Source: Candidatus Nitrotoga sp. BS
Lineage (GTDB): Bacteria > Pseudomonadota > Gammaproteobacteria > Burkholderiales > Gallionellaceae
Direction: 5' to 3'
Length of the DNA stretch: 64,000 nucleotides
Assembly: GCF_927797785.1 (NCBI RefSeq)
Contig: NZ_CAKMLL010000061.1
Span: 1 to 64,000, forward strand
The notes beneath the pieces are model-generated. The model did no database searches and was not told the origin of the DNA. It was given only the letters and a program-made list of their open reading frames with translations. How positions within the stretch are numbered: position 1 is the first letter of the stretch; every line of letters begins with the position of its first letter. The translations under genes were made by a program, and so were the position numbers. Below are positions 46,047 to 58,342 of the stretch, piece after piece.

Positions 46047-46637
46047 CTACTCGTCCACCTGATCTTGTTTATTTGGACGCAGTGCATCAACAAAGCCAAA
46101 CCGGCTCAGGTCGCGGATTCGCATGGGGTACAGAATCCCGTCCAGATGATCGCACTCATGCTGCACCACGCGAGCATGAAAGTCATTTACCGTGCGATCT
46201 ATCAATACGCCATATTCATCTCGTCCCTGGTAATGGATAGATTGAAAACGCGGCACCAGCCCGCTTAGTCCCGGCACGCTCAAGCAACCTTCCCATCCTT
46301 CCACCATATCAGGATTCAATGTCAATCCCGCATGCGAATCTACTACACTTAATGAATTACCTGATTTTGTTAACGGCGTGATAACGGGGTTAATCAACAC
46401 CGTTTCCGGGACTGATTTAGCCTCGGGATAGCGAGAATTAAACTGCACACCAAAGATCACTACGCGCAAATTCACGCCTATCTGAGGTGCTGCCAACCCC
46501 GCACCGTTTAGCGCCTGCATGGTGTCGCGCATATCAAGCAGCAAGGCATGCAGTTCCGGCGTATCGAAATCAATCACTTCCTCCGCGCAACGCAACAGGC
46601 GTGCATCGCCCATACGTAATACTTCCCTAATCGCCAT
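46047..46637 (-). CDS. def: Peptide deformylase
   Basis: Metalloenzyme that removes the N-formyl group from new proteins. From the ATG at 46637 (MAIREVLRMGDARLL) it is 196 aa and has all three motifs: GAGLAAPQ, EGCLSVPG and HECDHLDG (metal-binding His pair). The frame is open further upstream into mtnP, but this start is the family one. It overlaps the end of mtnP by 11 bp, so the two are co-transcribed. The slight extra length against the 170-residue norm lies in an insert after AAPQIGVNLRVVIFG. Confidence 0.94.
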   Translation of the reverse strand: MAIREVLRMGDARLLRCAEEVIDFDTPELHALLLDMRDTMQALNGAGLAAPQIGVNLRVVIFGVQFNSRYPEAKSVPETVLINPVITPLTKSGNSLSVVDSHAGLTLNPDMVEGWEGCLSVPGLSGLVPRFQSIHYQGRDEYGVLIDRTVNDFHARVVQHECDHLDGILYPMRIRDLSRFGFVDALRPNKQDQVDE

Positions 46638-47373
46638 CAGAATACACCATACATTCAAGGATGTTGCGCACGCGCGCCATGGCAGGTTGTGCCACTGTAC
46701 TGATAGTTTCCAAATGCACGCCATCGCGGCTGCTACCACGTCCGGCAGCATGATTTACCACCACCGCGATAGCGGCGTAATTCAAGCCAAGTTCTTTGGC
46801 CAAGGCGGCTTCGGGCATACCAGTCATGCCCACCATATCGGCACCGTCACGCTCCAGGCGATTGATCTCTGCTGCTGTATCCAGGCGCGGCCCCTGTGTA
46901 GCGGCATATACTCCGCCATCCAGACAAGGGAAGCCGGCACATCTGCCAGCATCCAGAATTTGTTGGCGTAGTTCCTGACTATACGGCTGGGTAAAATCAA
47001 TATGCGTTACTGAGCAATCGCGCCCATCAAAGTAGGTAAACTCGCGCCCATAGGTATAATCAATAATTTGGTCTGGCAGCACAAGAACACCGGGCGACAG
47101 GTCAGCACGGATTCCCCCAACTGCCGCGACAGAAATAATGCGTTGCGCTCCCTGCTCTTTCAACGCCCACAGATTGGCACGATAATTCACTACATGCGGC
47201 GGGATCGTATGGCCGTAGCCATGACGGGCAATAAACATCACCTCATGCTGGCGCAAGCGGCCAAAGACAATCGCTCCGGAAGGCTCACCATATGGTGTGC
47301 GCATCACCTGTCGATGTGATATTTCCAGATTGGTCAGCTGCGTCAGCCCCGTACCACCAATAATCGCTAACAT
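46627..47373 (-). CDS. mtnP: S-methyl-5'-thioinosine / methylthioadenosine phosphorylase
   Basis: A 248-residue PNP/MTAP family enzyme that splits methylthio-nucleosides made by polyamine synthesis. Landmarks: MLAIIGGTGL (phosphate loop), ARHGYGHTIPPHVVNYRANL, ISVAAVGGIRADL and GVYAATQGPRLDTAAEINRL (in part), DMVGMTGMPEAALAKELGLN. The short size and purine-site residues fit the thioinosine-specific group found in Pseudomonas-like bacteria; plain MTA phosphorylase is the alternative. It lies upstream of and overlapping def. Confidence 0.88.
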   Translation of the reverse strand: MLAIIGGTGLTQLTNLEISHRQVMRTPYGEPSGAIVFGRLRQHEVMFIARHGYGHTIPPHVVNYRANLWALKEQGAQRIISVAAVGGIRADLSPGVLVLPDQIIDYTYGREFTYFDGRDCSVTHIDFTQPYSQELRQQILDAGRCAGFPCLDGGVYAATQGPRLDTAAEINRLERDGADMVGMTGMPEAALAKELGLNYAAIAVVVNHAAGRGSSRDGVHLETISTVAQPAMARVRNILECMVYSDGD

Positions 47374-47505
47374 TTTTTATTACCTTTTGGAAAATCTAGC
47401 AGCCTATCAGACTTACTAATTCCCGCATGACCAAAAATTCAGAAAGCACAAATTAATATACTAATGCAATAAATAGAATGCAATACTTTCATACAGTTGG
47501 CTCCA

Positions 47506-48051
47506 TTATTCCTTCGTGGCGTAAATTGCAGGCAGATTACGCCACGCGCCATGTATGTCCATGCCATAGCCGAATACAAAGCGATCTGGTAATTCTACCC
47601 CTACAAAATCGGCATGTATCGGCTTGACCTTTGCAATCTTTTTATCCGCAAACACCGCACTGTAAAACCTGGTAGCACCCAAATCCAGCACACGCTGCTT
47701 AACTGCGGCCAGTGTCTCACCCTCGTCGAGGATGTCATCCACCACCAAAACCACGCGCCCAGTTACATTTTCGCGTGGCTCGACTTTCCAGTGCAAGGCT
47801 CCACCCTGTTGGTGACTGCCATAGCGCGATACATGCACATAATCAAAATCAAGCGGAAAAGTAAGGAGTGGCAGCAACTGCCCGGTAAACACCACCGCAC
47901 CACCCATCACAGATAGCAATAGTGGATGAACGTCAGTTAATACCGTATTGATCTCCCGCGCGACGTTCATTACGGCCGCTTGCACTTCTCCAGCTGAAAT
48001 AATCAACTCAGCTTGATTCAGGATATCGTTCGCTTGCTGATTGGAGAGCAT
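47506..48051 (-). CDS. hpt: Hypoxanthine-guanine phosphoribosyltransferase
   Basis: A 181-residue type I phosphoribosyltransferase for purine salvage. PRPP motif VVLVVDDILDEGETLAAVK is present, as is the flexible-loop YVHVSRYGSH and the C-terminal purine-site DFVGVELPDRFVFGYGMD. Its ATG overlaps the galU stop by one base (TAATG), indicating coupling. Hpt near mtnP suggests a purine-salvage neighbourhood. Confidence 0.92.
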   Translation of the reverse strand: MLSNQQANDILNQAELIISAGEVQAAVMNVAREINTVLTDVHPLLLSVMGGAVVFTGQLLPLLTFPLDFDYVHVSRYGSHQQGGALHWKVEPRENVTGRVVLVVDDILDEGETLAAVKQRVLDLGATRFYSAVFADKKIAKVKPIHADFVGVELPDRFVFGYGMDIHGAWRNLPAIYATKE

Positions 48052-48917
48052 TATTTAATCGTTGCCAGGTAAGCGGCAAATCCTTCACTCAGTTCAGGAT
48101 GCTTAAGGCCGAATGCAACAGTTGCCTTGAGATAGCCCAGCTTGGAGCCGCAATCATAACGGGTACCTTTAAACCGGTATGCCAGCACTTTTTCTTCCTT
48201 TAGCAACGCTGAAATACCATCGGTTAGCTGAATTTCGCCGCCCGTGCCCGCCTGCAATTTCGCCAAGTGATGAAAAATACGCGGCGTCAACACATAGCGC
48301 CCCACCACCGCCAGAGTGGAAGGCGCATCTGACGGGCTGGGCTTTTCAACGATGGCATGTACCTGCTCCACATTCTGTTCTACATTGCTACTACTAACGA
48401 TTCCATACTGCCCCGTCTGTGAAGGTGGCACGTCTTCCACGCCGAGCACGGAACATTGATAGCGCTGGTATACATCTGCCATCTGTTTAATGATGGATAT
48501 GTCTCCAGCGATTAAGTCATCGGCCAAAATCACCGCGAACGGCTCGTTTTGCACCACCGGCTGCGCGCACAAAACTGCATGACCGAGCCCAAGCGTTTCT
48601 GATTGCCGGATGTAGATGCAATTCACATGTTTAGGAATGACTTCTTGAACTGCACGTAACAGCTCGCTTTTGCCACGCGCGAGAAGTTCAGCTTCTATTT
48701 CATAAGCCGTGTCGAAATGATCCTCAATAGCGCGTTTATTGCGACCAGTAATGAACACCATATCAGTAATACCCGCTGCCACCGCCTCTTCCACCGCATA
48801 TTGGATTAATGGTTTGTCGACTACCGGCATCATTTCCTTGGGACTGGCCTTGGTGGCAGGCAGAAAACGGCTGCCCAATCCAGCTACCGGAAATACAGCT
48901 TTAGTAATTCGAGTCAT
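48051..48917 (-). CDS. galU: UTP-glucose-1-phosphate uridylyltransferase
   Basis: Makes UDP-glucose for cell-surface polysaccharides. The 288-residue protein has [20 protein letters not shown] (nucleotide loop), [43 protein letters not shown] (catalytic Asp) and the [18 protein letters not shown]-terminal motif. It lies between ligA and hpt, overlapping hpt by one base. Confidence 0.95.
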   Translation of the reverse strand: MTRITKAVFPVAGLGSRFLPATKASPKEMMPVVDKPLIQYAVEEAVAAGITDMVFITGRNKRAIEDHFDTAYEIEAELLARGKSELLRAVQEVIPKHVNCIYIRQSETLGLGHAVLCAQPVVQNEPFAVILADDLIAGDISIIKQMADVYQRYQCSVLGVEDVPPSQTGQYGIVSSSNVEQNVEQVHAIVEKPSPSDAPSTLAVVGRYVLTPRIFHHLAKLQAGTGGEIQLTDGISALLKEEKVLAYRFKGTRYDCGSKLGYLKATVAFGLKHPELSEGFAAYLATIK

Positions 48918-48967
48918 AACATATTCCCATAACTGTCCGGTTAAAGATTTTAAAAATGAATTACGAT

Positions 48968-52113
<3,146 letters not shown>

Positions 52114-52615
52114 ATTAAAATAATGCGGTAGATTAATTTTTTCATACGCGGCAAGTCACGCCGTTACTGTTGAATTATCGCAAGAGAGCTGATAAATGGC
52201 AAAGGTCAGTAAGCTCTCTTAGTTAAGTTTAGATCATATTTCTGATATTACCTACCGTATTGAAGGCATGGCTGCCGGAACCCTCTGACTCGGCAGAACA
52301 AGAAAAATGGTTGGACTTTGAAACTTGTTAGCCTCTTAAGCCACCCACCTCTAGCATCTTGACCAAGGACAACCAGGATGCCTCATCATCTCAGTGCGTA
52401 CAAGATTCATCCCATTCCACAACGCCCCTGTGCGCTGATAGGTGAAATACAATGCAGCGCAAAAAGAACGTTCATCCTTTGGACAATCCAATGGCCTATG
52501 CTATTTGCTCCAGAGTCATGCCGTGTTGTAGTGGCACGACTACCAACAATGAGATTGTTACCTTTCATTTTCGTCGCAATATCAATCTTTCAACTAATAA
52601 ATTGAAAACACCAAC
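52114..52615. other. Gene-free spacer downstream of the divergent zipA start
   Basis: About 500 bp upstream of both zipA (minus) and the small CxxC genes (plus). A 75-codon plus-strand frame (52378-52605) has no ribosome site and no recognisable family and is not called. Nothing else is seen here. Confidence 0.4.
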
Positions 52616-52644
52616 TTGACATTGTTAGGATTCCTTATTATATT
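52616..52644 (+). promoter_or_regulatory. Sigma-70-type promoter for the small CxxC genes
   Basis: A consensus TTGACA (52616-52621), exactly 17 bp, then TATATT (52639-52644). The expected start site is near 52651, giving a leader of about 34 bases to the ATG at 52685. Confidence 0.75.
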
Positions 52645-52684
52645 CAGATTGGCAACTATTTCAATTAACCAAAAGGGATACAAA

Positions 52685-52918
52685 ATGAGTAAATCAGTTT
52701 TCTATCATGCCGGCTGTCCTGTTTGCGTCGGTGCCGAACAGGACATTATCAATTTGATCGGTACCGATAGCGTGGAAATCGTCCATTTTGGCGAGGATAT
52801 GTCGAGATTTGACGAGGCAAGAAATGCAGGCGTGAAATCTGTTCCGGCGTTAGTAACGCCAAACGGAACTGTACTTCACATCAATTTCGGTGCATCAATG
52901 ACTGATATCAAAGGTTAA
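52685..52918 (+). CDS. Small thioredoxin/glutaredoxin-like CxxC protein (77 aa)
   Basis: Starts MSKSVFYHAGCPVCVGAEQD after AAAGGGA. The N-terminal strand, the CPVC redox motif (C11/C14), and a late VKSVPALVTPNG segment with the cis-Pro typical of thioredoxin folds (VPALV) indicate a minimal thioredoxin/glutaredoxin-like protein. It ends in NFGASMTDIKG. A close paralogue follows 71 bp downstream. Redox partner unknown. The frame opens further upstream, at the promoter, so the ATG at 52685 is preferred. Confidence 0.75.
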   Translation: MSKSVFYHAGCPVCVGAEQDIINLIGTDSVEIVHFGEDMSRFDEARNAGVKSVPALVTPNGTVLHINFGASMTDIKG

Positions 52919-52989
52919 ACTTCGAGGGAGCCAGATTTTTTGATATTAGGCTTCCTAATTAATTTTTAATTTTCAAAGAAGATCAAGTT

Positions 52990-53229
52990 ATGAAAAATTC
53001 TATTCTCTATCACGACGGTTGCGACATATGTGCATTAGTTGGACAGGAAGTTGTAAATCTAATTGGATTAGCCAATTTAGACATTATCCATATCGGGTTA
53101 AATCCTTCAAAACAAATTGAAGCGAAGAACAAAGGAGTCAAAGCATTTCCGGCACTTGTCCTGAACAATGGCAACATATTGCATTTCAACGTTGAAGAAC
53201 ACGAAGGTAGTGTGGACTGTTTATTTTAA
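52990..53229 (+). CDS. Second small CxxC protein (79 aa), possibly frameshifted at the end
   Basis: Paralogue of the preceding gene: MKNSILYHDGCDICALVGQE with a CDIC motif, EAKNKGVKAFPALVLNNG with the cis-Pro, and ILHFNVEEHEG. The written frame ends in GSVDCLF at 53229. Another frame starting inside the same region continues as TKVVWTVYFKKQNIKSADEI..., to TGA 53297-53299, and looks protein-like, so a frameshift near 53205-53212 may have shortened a longer protein. Its composition is AT-rich. ATG follows AAAGAAG. Confidence 0.65.
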   Translation: MKNSILYHDGCDICALVGQEVVNLIGLANLDIIHIGLNPSKQIEAKNKGVKAFPALVLNNGNILHFNVEEHEGSVDCLF

Positions 53230-53447
53230 AAAACAAAACATTAAAAGTGCGGATGAAATCGAAGATTTCCTGCTGACACGGAATAAGGGAATTCCGTGAG
53301 TAATCGAAACGCTACAAATTCCTGGCAATCTCTTTTGGTGGCTGAAAATCCCTGAAGATATTGATTGGTTTTAGATGGAGGCGTGAGTGCTTACGAATGC
53401 TAAATGTCCGGCCTCGTTATTTTCAGGATTTGGGAAGATATAGAAAC

Positions 53448-53478
53448 GGTGAATCGATGCAGTATGCGCCGATTCACC
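53448..53478. other. Hairpin between the CxxC pair and the amber-interrupted ORF
   Basis: GGTGAATCG and CGATTCACC form a perfect 9-bp stem around a 13-base loop. It lies 34 bp beyond the stop of the minus-strand ORF at 53512 and could end that transcript. No T-run is present on either side. Confidence 0.4.
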
Positions 53479-53511
53479 CTTGCTTTTGCTACAACGAACG
53501 AATAGGCTCAA

Positions 53512-53733
53512 TCAATTCATGCGCTTGATAACAATTTGGGCTGCCGGATTGCGCCAGTCATAAATAGTCGTATCAAGCCCACCTATCCCGTGAATACCGT
53601 TGTGAATATGTGTCCCATCCCGTGTGATCATATACCTGCCCGAACTAAGCTTGTTAAAACCCACGTAGTCTTCGTCAGATTCTGGGTGAGCGACCCACTA
53701 TTTAATGACATAATTTTTAACTATATGATTCAT
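53512..53733 (-). pseudogene. Small ORF with an in-frame amber codon, downstream of radA
   Basis: Reading from ATG (53733) gives MNHIVKNYVIK, a TAG, then 61 further codons without a stop: WVAHPESDEDYVGFNKLSSG ... THIHNGIHGIGGLDTTIYDW ... IVIKRMN, ending TGA 53512-53514. The texture after the TAG is convincingly protein-like. It starts 28 bp after the radA stop on the same strand. It could be a pseudogene, a gene starting inside at a GTG or ATG, or stop-codon read-through. No family recognised. Confidence 0.45.
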
Positions 53734-53761
53734 TTTATTGCAAGAATTATATTGATCATTT

Positions 53762-55120
53762 CTAGCGCATTTTCGCCACCGCATCCTCCACTCGCTCAAC
53801 CGCAATAATTTCCATGCCAGCTATTTCTTGCTTCGGCTTGTTAGCTTTGGGAATAATGGCCAGGGTAAAGCCTAACTTGGCAGCCTCTCGCAATCGTTCC
53901 TGACCACGCTGCACCGGACGTATTTCACCAGCCAGGCCGACCTCCCCAAACACCACCAATTTTTCTGGCAGAGGTTTATTTCGCAACGAAGACACGATGG
54001 CCAGCAATACAGGCAAGTCGGCGCCCGGCTCGGTAATTTTCACTCCGCCCACCGCATTGATAAACACATCTTGATCAAAACAGGCTATCCCTGCATGGCG
54101 GTGCAATACGGCCAGCAACATGGCCAAACGGTTTTGTTCCAGGCCCAACGAAAGCCGGCGCGCATTGGGTGAGTGCGCCTCATCCAGCAGCGCCTGGATT
54201 TCCACCAGTAGCGGACGTGTACCTTCCTGCGTCACCATCACACATGAACCAGCCACTTGCGCGCCATGCTGCGACAGAAACAACGCGGAAGGGTTGCTCA
54301 CTTCACGTAAGCCTTTTTCGGTCATGGCAAAAACGCCTAGTTCGTTTACTGCTCCGAAACGATTTTTAAACGCGCGTATCATGCGAAAGCTGGAGTGTGT
54401 ATCGCCCTCGAAATACAGCACGGTATCTACGATATGTTCTAGCACACGCGGCCCAGCCAACGTCCCATCCTTGGTCACGTGGCCAACCAGAATCATGGTC
54501 ACTGCTGTGCTCTTGGCTATGCGCGTAAGTTGCGCTGCGGACTCGCGCACCTGGGCTACCGAGCCAGGGGCTGAAGTGAGGTGTTCAGAATACATGGTCT
54601 GGATGGAGTCGATCACCACCACGTCGGGTTTTTCCTGCTTGATAACAGACTGAATTTTTTCCAGCTGAATTTCAGCCAGCAGGTACATTCCACGCGCATC
54701 CAGCGATAGTCGCTTTGCGCGTAAGGCAATTTGCTGCGCCGATTCCTCTCCACTGACATATAAAACTTTTTTATGTGTAGCGAGATGCGCCAGTGCTTGC
54801 AATAGCAGGGTAGATTTACCTATTCCAGGATCACCGCCTATCAAAACTACGCCACCACTCACTAAGCCGCCACCCAAAACGCGGTCAAACTCGGCGATGC
54901 CGGTTGGCGTACGCGGCACTTCTTCTGCCCCTACTTCGGCCAGCGTCTGCACCATGCTCATGGTCGACAGCGAGCTATAGCGATTTTTTCCACTAGTCGG
55001 CGATTCCGCCACACTTTCCGTCAGCGTATTCCAAGCCGTGCAATGCGGACATTGCCCCTGCCATTTGGCAGCCTGTCCCCCACATTCAGTGCAGCTATAT
55101 ATTATTTTTTCTTTCGCCAT
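53762..55120 (-). CDS. radA: DNA repair protein RadA (Sms)
   Basis: RecA-like branch-migration factor, 452 aa. The zinc finger CTECGGQAAKWQGQCPHC opens the protein, followed by Walker A GGDPGIGKSTLL, the RadA-specific KNRFGAVNELG motif, and a C-terminal Lon-protease-like domain (FINAVGGVKITEPGADLPVL ..., KLVVFGEVGLAGEIRPV). The length is normal. It is monocistronic or heads the small amber-interrupted ORF. Confidence 0.95.
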   Translation of the reverse strand: MAKEKIIYSCTECGGQAAKWQGQCPHCTAWNTLTESVAESPTSGKNRYSSLSTMSMVQTLAEVGAEEVPRTPTGIAEFDRVLGGGLVSGGVVLIGGDPGIGKSTLLLQALAHLATHKKVLYVSGEESAQQIALRAKRLSLDARGMYLLAEIQLEKIQSVIKQEKPDVVVIDSIQTMYSEHLTSAPGSVAQVRESAAQLTRIAKSTAVTMILVGHVTKDGTLAGPRVLEHIVDTVLYFEGDTHSSFRMIRAFKNRFGAVNELGVFAMTEKGLREVSNPSALFLSQHGAQVAGSCVMVTQEGTRPLLVEIQALLDEAHSPNARRLSLGLEQNRLAMLLAVLHRHAGIACFDQDVFINAVGGVKITEPGADLPVLLAIVSSLRNKPLPEKLVVFGEVGLAGEIRPVQRGQERLREAAKLGFTLAIIPKANKPKQEIAGMEIIAVERVEDAVAKMR

Positions 55121-55503
55121 GATTACCCTTATATTTGCAGCAAAATAGGAAAAATTGGCGCCGTCAAAAATTAAATTTTCTATTTAAGGCTAGATTCAAT
55201 GAGATTAAACGCGAGAAAGTTTTGCTGGGGGTTAAATAATTTTTAATAAACAACAAGTTCAACACATAGCCTACACCGTCAATGACCGGCATCTAGATTA
55301 CGTAAATATCTACCACGACACATCGCCTTGACCTGTAAGGAAGGGTGAAGGCTTCCGAGCGGCAGAGAATAAGGCCGGCGCAAAACCCCATGTACGCCAC
55401 TCATCTACATCCACCAAATTCAACTGGGTTCCAGCAAGAATTGTTCATATGAATGTATGAGGGCGCCTGCCTTTAATCAAAACTTCAATCTTATTATTGG
55501 CAA
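55121..55503. other. Gene-free spacer between radA and the Sel1-repeat gene
   Basis: About 380 bp. It carries GAGGGCGCCTGCC near 55468, which resembles the MITE terminus only in its first ten bases. No supported gene, promoter or terminator was seen. Confidence 0.4.
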
Positions 55504-56379
55504 CTATGAATGAGATTTTTTCCACTCATTTGCCAGCTCTTTCGCTTCGGCAATTTGGGAGGCCGTCATAAACGATTCCGCAATCTCCAGTCCATTTCTT
55601 GCACTTTCATCACCAGCCTCATTGGCAAGAGTGAACCATTTATATGCTTCGATGTAGTCCTGTGTAACACCATGGCCTTGCGCATACATGAGTGCCAAAT
55701 TGTTTTGTGCAACCGGATGCCATTTTTCTGCGGCCTTAGTCCACCAAGTTACAGCCTGCTTTTGATCTTGCTCTACACCTTCGCCAGTGTCGTACAAACC
55801 GCCTAGATTTAATTGGGCATCGGTATTGCCCTGCCCTGCAGCCATGCTGTATAAAAAAACAGCTTGCTGGTAATCCTGAGTGACGCCTATGCCTTTTTCA
55901 TACATAAAGGCCAGGTTGTATTGAGCCACCTCATCTCCCTGCTCTGCAGCTTTGCGAAACCAAAACACAGCCTGCTCATCGTTCTGTTTAACGCCTTGGC
56001 CTTTTGCGTACATAAAAGCCAGGTTATATTGTGCCTCTGAATTTCCCTGCTCTGCAGCTTTTAGCAACCATGACGCGGCGTGCTCGTGATCCTGTGCCAC
56101 CCCCTCACCTTTGGCATACATGAGCCCCAGATTGTTTTGTGCCAATGGTTCACCCTGCTCTGCTGACTGACGAAACCAAGGCTCTGCTTTCTGAAAATCC
56201 TGTTTAACACCCAGGCCTTTTACGTACATTAGCCCCATATAATTTTGCGCCAGTGAGTGCCCCTGCTCTGCAGCCTTCTTAAATGACTTCATGGCTTTAG
56301 CATAGTCTTTGCTGGCTATATGCTTTTCACCTGCCTCAAAGTCTTTTGTAACCGCTCCAGCGGGTGTTGATGCCTTCAT
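55504..56379 (-). CDS. Sel1-like repeat (SLR) protein
   Basis: A 291-residue protein made of about seven tandem 36-residue Sel1-like TPR repeats, each with the pattern A-Q-x-N-L-x-x-M-Y-x-x-G-x-G-V-x-Q-D (for example AQNNLGLMYAKGEGVAQDHE, AQYNLAFMYAKGQGVKQNDE). A short helical cap (residues 1-20) and a C-terminal helix (ASQIAEAKELANEWKKSHS) bracket them. No signal peptide, so cytoplasmic. GGAGAG precedes the ATG. SLR proteins usually scaffold protein complexes; the partner is unknown. The repeats are very similar to one another, pointing to recent duplication. Confidence 0.85.
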   Translation of the reverse strand: MKASTPAGAVTKDFEAGEKHIASKDYAKAMKSFKKAAEQGHSLAQNYMGLMYVKGLGVKQDFQKAEPWFRQSAEQGEPLAQNNLGLMYAKGEGVAQDHEHAASWLLKAAEQGNSEAQYNLAFMYAKGQGVKQNDEQAVFWFRKAAEQGDEVAQYNLAFMYEKGIGVTQDYQQAVFLYSMAAGQGNTDAQLNLGGLYDTGEGVEQDQKQAVTWWTKAAEKWHPVAQNNLALMYAQGHGVTQDYIEAYKWFTLANEAGDESARNGLEIAESFMTASQIAEAKELANEWKKSHS

Positions 56380-56609
56380 AATTTCTCTCCGTTATTTTAA
56401 TCGTGGCTAGCGGCAAATCGAGTTAACGCTGTGGGAATAAATATATAAGTCAGAATCATTGATCACACAATGGCTGACACCTTCGAATGATGTCATCAAT
56501 TACGCGCCGATGTCGAGAGTATATTTTGTTTTTTTCAAGCAGGAAGCAGCGATTTTCAATCGCGAATTGATCCCATTTCTAACAAGAACGTAAATAATCA
56601 TCTAAAGCA

Positions 56610-57554
56610 TCAGCTCTCGCTTTGTGTTTCTGTTTGTTTTTTTTGAGACACCCCAATGTGCGAATCACCTCGTTTACGTGCCAGTTCATTCTGTTTTTGT
56701 CGCTCAATAGCTCGGGCGCGTGTTTTTTCCGGCAAGGTATCAAAGCAATGCAGGCAAGATATGCCAGCTTGATAGCTGGGCAATGCCTTCTCATCCTGTG
56801 AAACAGGATGACGACAGGCAAAACATTGATCATGCGTCCCTACTTTCAGGCCTTGTCCAACAGAAACTCGCTGATCAAAAACAAAACACTCACCCTCCCA
56901 CATGCTCTTTTCAGCAGGAATGTTTTCCAGATATTTTAGAATGCCGCCCTGTAGGTGATAGACCTCCTGGAAACCCTGCCCAAGCATGAAAGAAGTCGCC
57001 TTTTCACACCGAATTCCGCCAGTGCAAAACATGGCAATTTTTTTATGCTTTACAGGATCAAGATTTTTGCTGATGTACTCTGGAAACTCGCGAAATGTCG
57101 TGGTGTGTGGGTCGACTGCGCCACGAAAAGTTCCTATATCGTATTCGTAACCGTTTCTTGTATCGATAAGCACTACTTCTGGATCGGAAATTAGAGCATT
57201 CCAATCTTTTGCGTCCACATAGGTGCCAACCTTTTCGTTCGGATCTACTCCTGGCACGCCAAGCGTGACAATTTCCTTTTTAAGGCGAACCTTCATTCTG
57301 TCAAAAGGCATTTCATCAGAATAAGATTCTTTGTGTTCGATACCCGCTAATCGCGCATCAGCCCGCAAGAAAAATATCAATGCATCCACCCCTGCGCGCG
57401 TACCGGCGACAGTTCCGTTAATACCTTCTGCAGCCAGTAAAATTGTTCCATTAATCCCTTGCGCAACGCAAAAATCGAATAAACCGTTCTGCATCTCGCG
57501 GTAGTCAGGGAGTTTGGCAAACTTATATAGCGCAGCAATAACAATATTGGACAT
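56610..57554 (-). CDS. trhO: tRNA uridine(34) hydroxylase TrhO (rhodanese-domain protein)
   Basis: A 314-residue YceA/TrhO family protein that hydroxylates the wobble uridine of certain tRNAs on the route to 5-carboxymethoxyuridine. Landmarks: [20 protein letters not shown] (family N-terminal domain), [20 protein letters not shown] (rhodanese fold), the catalytic-loop Cys in [14 protein letters not shown], and a C-terminal four-Cys patch (CFACRHP...CLHCFD). Length is normal. It stands alone on the minus strand. Confidence 0.92.
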   Translation of the reverse strand: MSNIVIAALYKFAKLPDYREMQNGLFDFCVAQGINGTILLAAEGINGTVAGTRAGVDALIFFLRADARLAGIEHKESYSDEMPFDRMKVRLKKEIVTLGVPGVDPNEKVGTYVDAKDWNALISDPEVVLIDTRNGYEYDIGTFRGAVDPHTTTFREFPEYISKNLDPVKHKKIAMFCTGGIRCEKATSFMLGQGFQEVYHLQGGILKYLENIPAEKSMWEGECFVFDQRVSVGQGLKVGTHDQCFACRHPVSQDEKALPSYQAGISCLHCFDTLPEKTRARAIERQKQNELARKRGDSHIGVSQKKQTETQSES

Positions 57555-57775
57555 GAATTATTAGATCTATTAAAACCTATGTGAGGATATTGCAAAAAAT
57601 TAGCTATTGAGTACAAAGTTCGAGCAGCCTACAGCACCGCATCCGGATTATATGCTGGCATTGATTCCAATGTTCGTTATGTGCCCGTACTCAGACTGAA
57701 TTTTAAACCGGTTCAGAGCTGCTTTCCAGTCATGGTGCACGCTAATAACATCAAGCTGTTGTTATTTTTTATGAA

Positions 57776-58342
57776 CTAGTCGCCACGCTCAGGAACTGGG
57801 TGTTTCTGCAACTTACGTTGTAACGTGCGCCGATGCATATTAAGTGTGCGAGCGGCAGCGGAAATATTACCGCCACAGTCAGCAAGTACCTTTTGCAGAT
57901 GCTCCCACTCGAGGCGATCTACTGACATTGGTTTTGTCATAATCGCAGCTTCAGCGACACCCGGCTGATGATCAAAAGCTGCGACTATTTCATCCGCATC
58001 TGCGGGCTTGGCCAGATAGTATGTCGCACCCAGCTTCACCGCTTCCACAGCAGTTGCAATGCTCGAGTAGCCAGTAAGCACCACAATACGCACATCAGAC
58101 TTACGTTCCTTGAGATATGCAACCAATGTTAAACCCGACGGCCCGGGCATTTTTAAGTCAACCACAGCGTGAGAGGGAAGATTTTGTGCAATCATTTGCA
58201 TAGCTTCATTCACATTGTTTGCGACACTTACCACGAAACCGCGCCGGGCAAGAGCCTTCGCTAACACTGTGCAATACGTAACGTCATCATCCACCAGCAG
58301 CAGCGTGCGCGACAACGATTTTTTCAATCCTGGCAAGGTCAT
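57776..58342 (-). CDS. regA: Response regulator of the RegA/PrrA/ActR family
   Basis: DNA-binding partner of RegB. From the ATG at 58342 (MTLPGLKKSLSRTLLLVDDD) it is 188 aa: receiver domain with the acidic pair VDDD, phospho-acceptor Asp in HAVVDLKMPGPSGL, and conserved TGYSSIATAVEAVKLGATYY. The C-terminal Fis-type helix-turn-helix is GNISAAARTLNMHRRTLQRK, the RegA signature. The start overlaps the regB stop by ATGA. RegA-type regulators control redox-responsive genes, including cbb genes in Rhodobacter. Confidence 0.93.
   Translation of the reverse strand: MTLPGLKKSLSRTLLLVDDDVTYCTVLAKALARRGFVVSVANNVNEAMQMIAQNLPSHAVVDLKMPGPSGLTLVAYLKERKSDVRIVVLTGYSSIATAVEAVKLGATYYLAKPADADEIVAAFDHQPGVAEAAIMTKPMSVDRLEWEHLQKVLADCGGNISAAARTLNMHRRTLQRKLQKHPVPERGD

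Noticed and set aside
53536-53808. 90-codon plus-strand ORF overlapping radA and the amber-interrupted ORF
   Set aside because: It is the antisense of two better-supported minus-strand reading frames.
55460-55475. Another MITE terminus near GAGGGCGCCTGCC
   Set aside because: Only about ten bases match and the following TCTAAAAAT tract is absent, so chance is sufficient.
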